Notes under the pieces: model-generated
The model's database searches: none
Told to the model about the DNA's origin: nothing
The model's input: the letters and a program-made list of their open reading frames with translations, nothing else
Translations under genes and position numbers: made by a program
Part shown: one piece after another, positions 34,772-44,044 of the stretch
Position numbering within the stretch: position 1 is the first letter of the stretch
How the letters are laid out: each line of letters starts with the position of its first letter
Source: Desertimonas sp963786985
GTDB taxonomy: Bacteria > Actinomycetota > Acidimicrobiia > Acidimicrobiales > Ilumatobacteraceae
DNA length: 64,000 nucleotides
Direction: 5' to 3'
Assembly (NCBI GenBank): GCA_963786985.1
Contig: CAWBBL010000036.1
Span: 1-64,000 of the forward strand

Positions 34772-35146
34772 TCAGTTGACCTGCCTGGTCCGACCCTCCC
34801 AGTACGGGGCGCGCAAGTCCTTCTTGAGGATCTTGCCGCTCGGGTTGCGCGGCAGGGCGTCAATGAAGTCGACGCTCGTCGGGCACTTGTAGGTCGCCAA
34901 CCGTCGGCGGGCAAAGGCGATGATGGCGTCGGCGTCGGCGTCGGCGTCCGGCTGGAGCACGACGACGGCCTTGGGCGATTCGCCCCACTTGTCGCTCGGG
35001 ACACCGATCACGGCGACGTCGGCAATTGCCGGGTGGCTCATCAGCACGTTCTCCACCTCGGCGGGATAGATGTTCTCGCCCCCGGACACGATCATGTCCT
35101 TGACCCGGTCGTGGATGTAGAGGTAGCCGTCGGCATCGAGGTAGAC
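34772..35146 (-). pseudogene. C-terminal remnant of an acyl-CoA (AMP-forming) ligase
   Basis: Only the last 125 or so residues of an AMP-forming ligase remain: LDADGYLYIHDRVKDMIVSG, then GENIYPAEVENVL and the terminal PRNPSGKILKKDLR with the catalytic Lys of the A10 motif. The N-terminal adenylation domain is absent; upstream sequence is instead the start of a LuxR-type ATPase in another frame. The ATG at 35095 could still start a 107-residue product. A GC-rich tandem repeat encodes DADADADA in the middle. It is best read as the product of a deletion that removed about three quarters of the gene. Confidence 0.8.
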
Positions 35147-35361
35147 GGGCCGAGAGCACGGGGCGTCCCCAGGGCGTCACAGCGTCCGAACGCCACCCGC
35201 ACACCGGGGTCGACACGGTCGGCGAAGTGCTCGACCAAGGCCGTCTTGCCGATCCCCGCCTCGCCACCGACAAACACCACGCGGCCGTGCCGGGCCGCCG
35301 CCGCATGCAACGCCCCGCCGAGCCGGTCGAGCTGGGCGTCGCGCTCGAGGACTTCGACCAC
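35147..35361 (-). pseudogene. N-terminal remnant of a large LuxR-family ATPase regulator
   Basis: From a GTG at 35361 the frame encodes VEVLERDAQLDRLGGAL, then GEAGIGKTALVEHFA with the Walker A loop, and GRCDALGTPRALGP. This is the very start of the AAA/STAND module of 900-residue LuxR regulators. Homology stops abruptly at about 35147, where the sequence becomes the tail of an acyl-CoA ligase in a different frame; the open frame then runs 18 more codons to a stop at 35092. At most 72 residues of the regulator survive, with no helix-turn-helix, so it cannot act as a regulator. Confidence 0.78.
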
Positions 35362-35414
35362 CGGCTCGGTTGTAACACCAACACCGACGTCGCGGGACCG
35401 AATTGCGGCGACGG

Positions 35415-36512
35415 CTACTTCGGCAGGCCGAGGACGCGCTCGGCGACGATGTTGCGCTGCACCTCCTCGGTACCGCCACCGATCGTCAACGCTCGGGAGA
35501 ACAGGAATCCGGTGTGCCACTCGGCACGGTCGAGGGCGTTGTGGCCGTCGCCGGTGAGCATCGCCGCCGCGCCGACGAGGTCACGGGCCAGGGCCATGAC
35601 GTGCTGGCCATGGCGATCACCGAGGAGTTTGCGGATGCTCGCCTCCGGCCCCGGTGGCTCACCCGCCAGGCGTGCCGCGGCGGTGCGCCGGCGGATCAGC
35701 TCGAGCACCGTGTGTTCGATGTACAAGGCCGCGGCGCGCTGGCGCATCGTCGCGTCGCTGATCGGCCCGGCGGCCCGAGCCGCGTCGAGAACATCGATCG
35801 CCGTGGGGCCGCGTCCCCACAGCACTCCTCCGGTGGACAGCGAGATGCGCTCGTTGCCGAGGGTCAGCTTGGCGAGCCGCCACCCGTCGTTGAGCTCACC
35901 GACGAGGCAATCGGCCGGCAGCCGGACGTCGGTGAGGAACACCTCGTTGAACGACCAGTTGCCAGTCATGTCGACGACCGGGCGGATCTCGACACCGGGC
36001 AGCGCCATCGGGCAGATGAAGTAGCTGATGCCGCGGTGCGCTTCGGTGTTCCGATCGGTGCGCGCGAGCAGGATGCCGAAGGCCGACTGATGGGCGCCAC
36101 TTGTCCAGATCTTCTGGCCGTTGACGACGAACTCGTCGCCATCGCGTTCCGCCCGGGTGGTCAGCCCGGCGAGATCGCTGCCGGCGCCGGGCTCGGAGAA
36201 CAGCTGACACCAGATCTCCTCGCCGCTGAGCAGGGGCGGGAGGTAGCGCTGTCGCTGGCCGTCGGTCCCCGCGTGGACGATCGTCGGACCGGCCCAGCCG
36301 ATACCGATCTGGTTGTCCGGACGGTGGATCCCGGCGGCGGCGAGCTCCTCGTCGATGATCAGCTGGTGACCGGGGTCGGCGCCGAGTCCCCACGGCGGAG
36401 GCCAGTGCGGGGCGACGTAGCCGGCGTCGGCGAGCTGGCGCGCCGTTGGTTTGGGGTGGGATGCGATCCACTCCCGGACCGCGTCTCGTCGGGCGTCGAC
36501 TGGCTCGGTCAT
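35415..36512 (-). CDS. Acyl-CoA dehydrogenase
   Basis: 365 residues from the ATG at 36512 (MTEPVDARRDA). The FAD-dependent acyl-CoA dehydrogenase fold is clear: CQLFSEPGAGSDLAGLTT, the flavin-binding WTSGAHQSAFGILLART, and the C-terminal TIGGGTEEVQRNIVAERVLG. It introduces a 2,3 double bond in an acyl-CoA, and its divergence from short-chain enzymes suggests an unusual (for example sterol side-chain or branched) substrate. It is transcribed alone, divergent from an F420 oxidoreductase, with 40 bases between starts; the adjacent ligase/LuxR scar may once have been part of the same region. Confidence 0.9.
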   Translation of the reverse strand: MTEPVDARRDAVREWIASHPKPTARQLADAGYVAPHWPPPWGLGADPGHQLIIDEELAAAGIHRPDNQIGIGWAGPTIVHAGTDGQRQRYLPPLLSGEEIWCQLFSEPGAGSDLAGLTTRAERDGDEFVVNGQKIWTSGAHQSAFGILLARTDRNTEAHRGISYFICPMALPGVEIRPVVDMTGNWSFNEVFLTDVRLPADCLVGELNDGWRLAKLTLGNERISLSTGGVLWGRGPTAIDVLDAARAAGPISDATMRQRAAALYIEHTVLELIRRRTAAARLAGEPPGPEASIRKLLGDRHGQHVMALARDLVGAAAMLTGDGHNALDRAEWHTGFLFSRALTIGGGTEEVQRNIVAERVLGLPK

Positions 36513-36552
36513 TCGCTGGCGACGGTAGTCACCCGTCACTACGGTTGCTCCA

Positions 36553-37332
36553 ATGCGCTTCGGCTTCGTCGTGCCGTGGGCGGACGCCGATGCGATCGGC
36601 GACCTCGCTGCCACCGCCGAGGCGAGTGGCTGGGACGGGCTGTTCGTCTGGGAGCCGGTGTGGGGCGTCGATGCGTGGATCTGCCTCGCCTTGGCTGCGA
36701 CGCGGACATCGACGATTCGCCTCGGCACGATGCTCACACCGCCGTCGCGGCGTCGGCCGTGGGAGCTGGCCAGCCAGGTGGCGACCGTCGACCGGCTCTC
36801 CAGCGGGCGGGTGACGCTGTCGGTCGGCCTCGGAGCGATCGACAGTGGCTTCGCCGCGTTCGGCGAGGAGACCGATCGGCGGGTGCGCGCCGAGCTGCTC
36901 GACGAATGCCTCGACATCGTCACCGGGTTGTGGGCCGGGCAACCGTTCAGCTACACCGGCACGCACTACCGGGTCGCGCCGACCGAGTTCCCGACGATCG
37001 GCGAAACGGTCCAACAACCGCGAGTGCCGATCTGGTGCGTCGGCATGCTCGGACGCCAGAAGTCGATGGCCAGGGCGTTGCGCTGGGACGGCCTGCTCCC
37101 GCAGCAGGCCGGGGGCAAGCACCCCTCGCTGGCCGAAATCGGTGCGATCCGTGAGTCGCTCGGCGATCGCGACTACGACATCGTCATCGAGGGCGAGGGC
37201 AACCAGCACTCGCCGGCGGCCTGGGCGGCGGCCGGGGCGACGTGGTGGATCGAGTCGATGTGGGGCGCCGTCAACGAGATCGACGCCGCCTTGGCCGCCA
37301 ACGACCGCCTCCTCCAAGGCCCTCCAGCCTGA
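36553..37332 (+). CDS. LLM-class F420-dependent oxidoreductase, short form
   Basis: 259 residues. It starts MRFGFVVPWADADAIGDLA and continues with WDGLFVWEPVWGVDAWICLA, IRLGTMLTPPSRRRPW and VTLSVGLGAIDSGFAAFGEE, the luciferase-like barrel with its cofactor segment. It is shorter than the 340-residue members in this window, lacking the insertion regions. It probably uses F420 for hydride transfer on an unknown substrate. A family B repeat starts just after its stop codon, separating it from the acyl-CoA ligase downstream. Confidence 0.85.
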   Translation: MRFGFVVPWADADAIGDLAATAEASGWDGLFVWEPVWGVDAWICLALAATRTSTIRLGTMLTPPSRRRPWELASQVATVDRLSSGRVTLSVGLGAIDSGFAAFGEETDRRVRAELLDECLDIVTGLWAGQPFSYTGTHYRVAPTEFPTIGETVQQPRVPIWCVGMLGRQKSMARALRWDGLLPQQAGGKHPSLAEIGAIRESLGDRDYDIVIEGEGNQHSPAAWAAAGATWWIESMWGAVNEIDAALAANDRLLQGPPA

Positions 37333-37334
37333 CC

Positions 37335-37410
37335 GTTCTGGGCGGCCTCCGGTCCAATTGCGATCTGGGCGGCCAACGGTCCGGAATCGGCACGGTCGGC
37401 CGCCCAGAAC
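37335..37410 (+). repeat. Three-arm dispersed repeat, family B, copy 2
   Basis: Forward arms GTTCTGGGCGGCC at 37335-37347 and CGATCTGGGCGGCC at 37361-37374, then reverse arm GGCCGCCCAGAAC at 37398-37410. Here the third arm pairs perfectly with the first, whereas in copy 1 it pairs perfectly with the second. It lies between two genes read in the same direction, starting two bases after the stop codon of the first. Confidence 0.8.
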
Positions 37411-37432
37411 GGGCAGGCGCAGACTGGCGACG

Positions 37433-39071
37433 ATGCGCGGGGGGTGGAACTATGCCGAGGTCTGGGAGGCCGTCGCTCGACGGCTGCCCGATGCCCCGGC
37501 GCAGCGCCACGCCGGGTCGCTGTGGACCTGGCGCGAGTTCGACGAACGGGCTGACGCCATCGCCGCGCACCTCCTCGAGCGGGGCGTCGTCGAGCAGGAC
37601 AAGGTCGCCCAATACCTGTACAACGCTCCCGAGTACCTCGAGTCGGTGTTCGCCGCGTTCAAGGCCGGCCTCGCCGTGGTCAACACCAACTATCGCTACA
37701 CGCCCGACGAGCTCACCTACCTCTGGGACAACGCCGACGTCGTCGCGGTCGTCTTCCACGGCGCGTTCGCCGACCAGTGCGCGACAGTCCGCGGTCGATT
37801 GCCGCGCATCCACACGTGGCTGTGGGTCGACGACGGCTCGGGGCCCTGCCCGGCATGGGCCACGCCGTACGCAGCGGTGACGTCACCCTGGCCGGGACGG
37901 ACGATGGCCCCATGGGGCCGTCACGGCGATCACCTCCTGCTCCTCTACACCGGCGGGACGACAGGCATGCCCAAAGGAGTGATGTGGCGCCAGGACGACC
38001 TGTTCCGGGCCCTCGACCAACTCACCCGCCGCCGGCTCCCGCTGCCCGCCGACGCCAACGGGCTGGCCGCCCAACTCGATCGGCCGGGCCCGTCGAACCT
38101 GCCTGCTGCTCCCCTGATGCACGGGACCGGACTCGTCAACGCGTTGACGACCTTGTCCGGCGGCGGATCAATCGTCACCCTGGCCGGCCGCCATTTCGAT
38201 CCCGATCGAACTCCTCGACACGGTGGAGCGCGAAGGAGTGAAGTCGATGACGATCGTCGGCGACGCCTTCGGCCGGCCGATCCTGCGGGCCCTCGATGCC
38301 GACCCGTCGCGATGGGACATCTCGTCGCTGCGCGTCATCGTGTCGTCCGGCGTGATGTGGTCGAAGGAGACCAAGGATGGCCTGCTCCGCCACAATGACC
38401 GACTGATCCTCGTCGACACGTTGGGGTCCTCGGAAGCGATGGGGATGGCCACCAGCGCGACGACCGCCGACGACACCTTGGCCGCGGCGACGTTCCGGCT
38501 CTCCACCACGTCGCGGGTGATCACCGACGAGGGTGTCGACGTCGTGCCCGGCTCTGGAGATCTCGGCCTCGTGGCGATGACCGGGCCGATGCCGCTCGGC
38601 TACTACAAGGACCCGGACAAGTCGGCGGCGACGTTCCGCACGATCGACGGTGTGCGCTACACGATTCCCGGCGACTGGGCGACGGTCGCTGCCGATGGGA
38701 CGGTTCGCCTGCTCGGTCGGGGCAGCCAGTGCATCAACACCGGAGGCGAGAAGGTCTATCCCGAGGAGGTCGAGGAGGTGCTCAAGCTGCACCCGACGGT
38801 CGCCGATGCCGCCGTCGTCGGAGTCCCCGACGAGCGCTTCGGCGAGGCGATTCGGGCGCTTGTCGAACCGTTCGGCAGCGCCGAGATCGATGAGGCCGAC
38901 CTGATCGCCCACGTCAAGGCGCGGCTCGCCGCCTACAAAGCGCCCAAGCGGGTGATCCGCGTCTCGTCCGTCAACCGCGCCGCCAACGGCAAGCTCGACT
39001 ACAAGGCCCTCCGGGAGGCGGCGCTACGGTCACCCGATCCGATGACGAAAGGTTCTCCCACTCATGACTGA
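37433..39071 (+). CDS. Acyl-CoA synthetase (FadD type), interrupted by a frameshift
   Basis: Starting at ATG 37433, the frame encodes an AMP-forming ligase with the P-loop LLYTGGTTGMPKGVMWRQDD and the LPAAPLMHGTGL segment. After GRHFDP homology moves to another frame (ELLDTVEREGVKSMTIVGDAF onward), which contains GDWATVAADGTVRLLGRGSQ and ends with the catalytic Lys region VNRAANGKLDYK. One extra base at about 38204 explains the break; without it the protein has 545 residues, normal for the family. It is related to the FadD19-like ligases of steroid or fatty acid degradation. The end overlaps the start of the SDR gene by 8 bases. Confidence 0.87.
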
Positions 39072-39957
39072 GCTTGGTTTCGACGGCCAGGTGGCGATCA
39101 TCACCGGCGCCGGAGGTGGCCTCGGCAAGCAGCACGCCATCCTCCTCGCCGCGCGCGGCGCACTCGTCGTCGTCAACGACCTGGGTGGCGCGGTCGACGG
39201 TACCGGAGCCGACGTCGGCGCCGCCCAACTCGTCGTCGACGAAATCACAGCGGCGGGCGGCGAGGCGGTCGCTGACGCCAACTCGGTGGCGACCCCGGAG
39301 GGCGGAGCAGCGATCGTCCAGACGGCGATCGACGCCTTCGGTCGTGTCGACATCGTCGTCAACAACGCCGGAATCCTGCGCGACAAGTCGTTCAGCAACA
39401 TGACCAGCGAGCTCTTCGACCCGGTCATCGACGTCCACCTCCGCGGGGCGTTCCACGTCACCCAGCCGGCATGGAAGCACATGCGCGAGCGCAGCTACGG
39501 CCGGATCATCTCGACGTCGTCGTCGTCTGGCCTGTTCGGCAACTTCGGACAGGCCAACTACGGGGCGGCCAAGATGGGTCTCGTCGGATTCACCCGGGTG
39601 CTCTCGGTGGAAGGCGCCAAGTACGGCATCACGGCCAACGCCATCGCCCCCTTCGCCCTCACGCGGATGACCGAGTCGCTGCTCGGCCCGCTCGGCGAGA
39701 AGGTCGCCCCCGAACTCGTCTCGCCGCTCGTCGCCTATCTCGCCCACGAGTCGTGCACGGCGACGGGACGGGTCTTCTCGATTGGCGGCGGGCGGGTCGC
39801 CGAAGTGTTCATCGGCGAAGCACAAGGGTTCCAGTCCGCCGACCTGACGCCCGAACTCGTCGCCGAGAACTGGGCCGCGATCACCGATCGTGACGGCTAC
39901 GTCGTGCCGTCGAACTCCGGCGACGAGACCGCGCTATACGCGTCAGCGCTGTCCTGA
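39064..39957 (+). CDS. SDR family 3-hydroxyacyl-CoA dehydrogenase (MFE-2-like)
   Basis: 297 residues. The N-terminal GAGGGLGKQHAILLAARGALVVVND is typical of the dehydrogenase unit of peroxisomal multifunctional enzyme 2 and its actinobacterial homologues; NNAG, a catalytic Ser in STSSSSGLFG, and YGAAK complete the active site. The extended C terminus (beyond residue 245) is also MFE-2-like. It probably oxidises (3R)-hydroxyacyl-CoA, acting in beta-oxidation with the overlapping acyl-CoA synthetase gene. It is intact. Confidence 0.9.
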   Translation: MTELGFDGQVAIITGAGGGLGKQHAILLAARGALVVVNDLGGAVDGTGADVGAAQLVVDEITAAGGEAVADANSVATPEGGAAIVQTAIDAFGRVDIVVNNAGILRDKSFSNMTSELFDPVIDVHLRGAFHVTQPAWKHMRERSYGRIISTSSSSGLFGNFGQANYGAAKMGLVGFTRVLSVEGAKYGITANAIAPFALTRMTESLLGPLGEKVAPELVSPLVAYLAHESCTATGRVFSIGGGRVAEVFIGEAQGFQSADLTPELVAENWAAITDRDGYVVPSNSGDETALYASALS

Positions 39958-39995
39958 TCTGTCAAGCTCGCGTTCAGCCGCGAGGAGGGTGACAG

Positions 39996-40253
39996 ATGCA
40001 CGAGCAGGCTGAGAACGGCGGCCCGGACGTCAAGATCAGCGAGCAGGGCAGCATGGCTCGGTGGATCATCATCGGAATCGCGGCGATCTGCGCGGTTGTG
40101 TTCGTCCTGCAGAACAGCGAGAAGGTCACGATCCACTTCTTGTTCATCGAGGTCAGTGCTCGCGTGTGGGTCGGTTTCGTGATCTGCCTCGCCCTCGGTG
40201 CCCTGCTCGGTGCGCTGATCGGGCGATGGTGGCGCCGCCGCCAGCTGCAGTGA
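39996..40253 (+). CDS. LapA-family membrane protein (DUF1049)
   Basis: 85 residues with GAGGAGGG before the ATG. After a short polar N terminus come two transmembrane helices (about 22-40 and 47-70) joined by NSEKVTIHFLFIEVSARVW, the LapA/DUF1049 signature, and a basic C-terminal tail RWWRRRQLQ. LapA proteins are inner-membrane proteins linked to lipopolysaccharide assembly in Gram-negative bacteria; their job in actinobacteria is not known. It stands alone between the fatty-acid genes and the transporter operon. Confidence 0.85.
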   Translation: MHEQAENGGPDVKISEQGSMARWIIIGIAAICAVVFVLQNSEKVTIHFLFIEVSARVWVGFVICLALGALLGALIGRWWRRRQLQ

Positions 40254-40369
40254 CGACAACGCCGTCTCAGGCGGATTGAGATTCGCTGGGAAGCTGTGTT
40301 AGACCCTGGGGCCGACGTGCGGTGATCGCCGTTTGACGCGAGGTGCCGCCCGGACAACAAGGGGGACCG

Positions 40370-41650
40370 ATGACTTCGCGACGCTCGATGTCGACACTTG
40401 CCGTGCTCGGATTGCTGACCGTTGCCGCTGCGGCGCAAGGAGGCGCCGCTGCCGCACCGGGGACAACTGAGCCGGCGCCGGCTCCGACCGAATCAGGAGG
40501 AACAGAGACCACAGCAGCCACCGCCGAGGCGCCATCAGGGGATCCGATCATCATCGGCGCGCTGACGTCGTTGACCGGACCGTTCACGCCGTGGGGCGTG
40601 CAGGTGCGCGACGGGATGCAGCTCGCCGTCGACGAGCTCAACGCCGCTGGCGGTGTCGCCGGCCGGCCACTGGAGTTGCGGGTGGTCGACGACGAGTCGA
40701 ACCCCGAAGCGGGAGCCAGCGGCATCGAGCGGCTGATCGAGGAGGGCGCCGTGGCCGTCGGCGGGATCATCTCCAGCGATGTCGGCCTCGCTACGACTCG
40801 CGTCGCCGAGGAGCTGGAGACGCCGATGTTCCTGGTGAAGGCCGGATCCGAGGCGATCCTCACCCAGGACAGCCGTTACACGTTCCGCACGTGCATCCCG
40901 TCGGCGCCGATGGTCGCTGATCCGATCGCCCAGTACGTCGAGGAGCAGGGGCTCACGAGGATCGGAGCCATCGTCGCCGATTACGCCTGGGGACAGGCGT
41001 TCCGCGCCGCGCTGGAGGACACCTTCGCCGACGTCGAGGGTGTCGAATTGCAGATCGAGGTGGCGCCGGTGCCCGAGCAGGACTTCACGACGTACCTGCG
41101 CAACCTCGAAGAGTTCGAACCCGACATCCTCGTGGCCACCGGACATCCGCCGGGTTCCGGAGCGATCACCGTGCAGTCCGCCGATCTCGGCCTGGACATC
41201 CCTGTGACCGGTGCCTACTCGCCGCTCGCCGCCGTGGTCGGTGGGGCGGCAGACGCGGCGATCGGTCGGTACTCCGACTTCGACTGCGCCGACTTCGCCA
41301 GCGAGGAGTACGCCGACCTCGCCCAGCGCTACTTGGCATTCTCCGACAACACGTTCATGGAGGACGACGCCGTGGCCGGATACGGAATCGTGCAGATGGT
41401 CGCCCAGTCGGTCGAGGCGGTCGGCGACGACCCGGTGGCCATCGCCGAGTACCTCCACAGCGAGACGTTCGACCTTCCGGCGTACCCGTACGACATGAGC
41501 TGGACGGAATGGGGCGAGATGGCCGCCGCCCAACCGGTGTTCTCGGTGATCGGTCCCGGACCGGCGCCAGAGGGACTCAACGAGGCCGGCGAGTGGTGGC
41601 CCGAGACGCTGATCGTGTCCGACCCGCTCGAGCCGTACGTGCCCGGCTGA
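40370..41650 (+). CDS. LIV-type ABC transporter substrate-binding protein
   Basis: 426 residues from the ATG at 40370, preceded by AAGGGGGA. An N-terminal export signal (about 1-25) leads into a long Ala/Pro/Thr/Glu linker and then a periplasmic-binding-protein-6 domain (IIIGALTSLTGPFTPWGVQV, NAAGGVAGRPLELRVVDDES). The five genes from here to 45021 form a complete branched-chain-amino-acid-type importer. Next to the box genes, an aromatic acid such as benzoate is a plausible ligand, since several such transporters carry aromatic acids, but amino acids cannot be excluded. No lipobox Cys is seen at the signal end (AAAAQGG). Confidence 0.88.
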   Translation: MTSRRSMSTLAVLGLLTVAAAAQGGAAAAPGTTEPAPAPTESGGTETTAATAEAPSGDPIIIGALTSLTGPFTPWGVQVRDGMQLAVDELNAAGGVAGRPLELRVVDDESNPEAGASGIERLIEEGAVAVGGIISSDVGLATTRVAEELETPMFLVKAGSEAILTQDSRYTFRTCIPSAPMVADPIAQYVEEQGLTRIGAIVADYAWGQAFRAALEDTFADVEGVELQIEVAPVPEQDFTTYLRNLEEFEPDILVATGHPPGSGAITVQSADLGLDIPVTGAYSPLAAVVGGAADAAIGRYSDFDCADFASEEYADLAQRYLAFSDNTFMEDDAVAGYGIVQMVAQSVEAVGDDPVAIAEYLHSETFDLPAYPYDMSWTEWGEMAAAQPVFSVIGPGPAPEGLNEAGEWWPETLIVSDPLEPYVPG

Positions 41651-41672
41651 GGTTCGCACCGACGCCAACGCA

Positions 41673-42417
41673 GTGCCGCTCCTCGAACTGGATGGTGTGC
41701 AGAAGCACTTCGGCGGACTGCCCGCTGTCGATGGCGTGAGCCTGCGGGTCGACGAGGGCGAGATCCTCGCCCTCGTCGGCCCCAACGGGGCCGGCAAGAG
41801 CACGTTGCTGAAGACGATCAGCGGCCTCGAACCAGCGACACGCGGGACCATTTGGCTGAACGGATCCGAGGTGACGAGGCTGCCCCCGCATCGGGCCCGT
41901 CGTGCCGGAATCGCCATGGTCCTGCAGACGCCGCGTCCGTTCGCCGAGATGACGGTCCGCGAGAATGTCGTGCTCGGCGCCCTGTTCGGATCGACCGATG
42001 GGCGACCCGACGAGGCGACGGCGTTCGAACGGGCTGACGAGGCGCTCGGATTCGTGCGCCTTGCGGACCGCAGCCGCGACGACGTCGGCACGTTGAACCT
42101 CCACGAGCAGCGTTTCCTCGATCTCGCCCGGGCGCTCGCCGGTCGACCGCGACTGCTCCTCCTCGACGAGGTGATGGCCGGCTTGAACGACACCGAACTG
42201 CAGGCGTCGATCGAGATCGTGCGCACAGCTCGCGACTCGCTCGGCGTCACGGTCATCTGGGTCGAGCACGTGATGAAGGCGGTGCTCAGTCTCGCCGAAC
42301 GGATCGTCGTGCTGAATTTCGGACGGCTGCTGGCGGACGGCACGCCGCACGACGTGATGCGCGAACCAGCGGTGGTGACGGCGTACCTGGGCGAACGGAA
42401 GGGGGTCGGCGGCCACA

Positions 42418-42434
<17 letters not shown>
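41673..42434 (+). CDS. LIV-type ABC transporter ATPase (LivG-like)
   Basis: 253 residues from a GTG. Walker A GPNGAGKSTLLKTI, a short helical region with ARRAGIAMVLQTPRPF (Q-loop), and Walker B RLLLLDEVMAGLN are present; the signature loop reads NLHEQRFLDLARAL rather than LSGGQ-like, a deviation sometimes seen in LivG proteins of aromatic-acid transporters. The C-terminal VIWVEHVMKAVLSLAERIVVL is the LivG H-loop. It pairs with the next gene to power the permease pair. The end overlaps the LivF-like start by 17 bases. Confidence 0.9.
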
Positions 42435-43116
<682 letters not shown>

Positions 43117-43186
43117 ACCGCCGGCGGGGCAGCAGCACTGACCGGCGCAGGGCTCAGACGACCCGCGCGACTGAGCGGGTGGATCG

Positions 43187-44044
43187 ATGAAGGCGGTGAT
43201 CCTCGACGGGATCGTCCTCGGACTGCAATTCGGATTGCTCGGCCTCGGCCTGACCCTCGTGTACGGACTCGGCGGAGTGCTCAACCTCGCCCAGGGACAG
43301 ATCGCCGTACTCGGGGCGATCGTTGTCGCCCTGCTCGTCGACGATGGCCGCTCGGCGGGAGTGGCCGTGCTCGTCGGGATCGCCGTGGCCGCGGCCGTGG
43401 GGGTCCTCCTCGACCTCACACTGATGCAGCCGGTGTACCGCCAGCGCGGCGAACAGCGGGTGCTCCTCGGTCTGCTGTTGATGCTCGGCGTGGCCTTCGT
43501 GATCGATGGCCTGCTCGTATGGCGCTACCCGATCGAGTCGCTGAGCCTGCGCATCGGCGGAGACCCGATCACGATCCTCGGCGTCCGGATGCGTACCGGC
43601 GCGCTGCTGGCGTCGGCGATCGCCCTGACGGCCGGCATCGCCCTGATGGTCTTCTTCCGCTTCGCGATGATCGGCAAGGCAGTCCGCTCGGTGATCCAGA
43701 ACGAGGAGGGCGCCAAGCTCTGTGGAATCAACCCGGCGTCGATGCGCACGCTGATCTTCGCGCTCAGCGGTGGCCTGGCCGGGCTCGTCGCAGTCACCCG
43801 CTCGATGACGTCACCGATCACCGTCACCAGTGGCATCGACTTCACGATCCTCGCCCTCATCGTCGCCGTCGTCGGCGGGCTCGGCAGCGTGTCGGGAGCG
43901 CTCCTCGCCGGCGTGCTGCTCGGCATCGTCAACACGGTCAGCTCGTACTACATCGGCTCCTACGTCACGACGATCATGCTGCTGCTCGCCGCCGCGGTCA
44001 CGATCGTCGTGCGCCCCTCTGGATTGTTGGGCCGACCACGATGA
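43187..44044 (+). CDS. LIV-type ABC transporter permease (LivH-like)
   Basis: 285 residues with about eight transmembrane helices. LVYGLGGVLNLAQGQIAVLGA near the N terminus is the LivH signature; the cytoplasmic loop IGKAVRSVIQNEEGAKLCGIN is the ATPase-contacting EAA-like region, and VVGGLGSVSGALLAGVLLG near the end is also typical. It forms the channel with the LivM-like protein, to which it is coupled by an ATGA overlap. Confidence 0.92.
   Translation: MKAVILDGIVLGLQFGLLGLGLTLVYGLGGVLNLAQGQIAVLGAIVVALLVDDGRSAGVAVLVGIAVAAAVGVLLDLTLMQPVYRQRGEQRVLLGLLLMLGVAFVIDGLLVWRYPIESLSLRIGGDPITILGVRMRTGALLASAIALTAGIALMVFFRFAMIGKAVRSVIQNEEGAKLCGINPASMRTLIFALSGGLAGLVAVTRSMTSPITVTSGIDFTILALIVAVVGGLGSVSGALLAGVLLGIVNTVSSYYIGSYVTTIMLLLAAAVTIVVRPSGLLGRPR

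Noticed and set aside
34928..34955. GTCGGC tandem units as a regulatory repeat
   Set aside because: They lie in the ligase remnant and simply encode DADADADA, a slippage product of GC-rich coding sequence.
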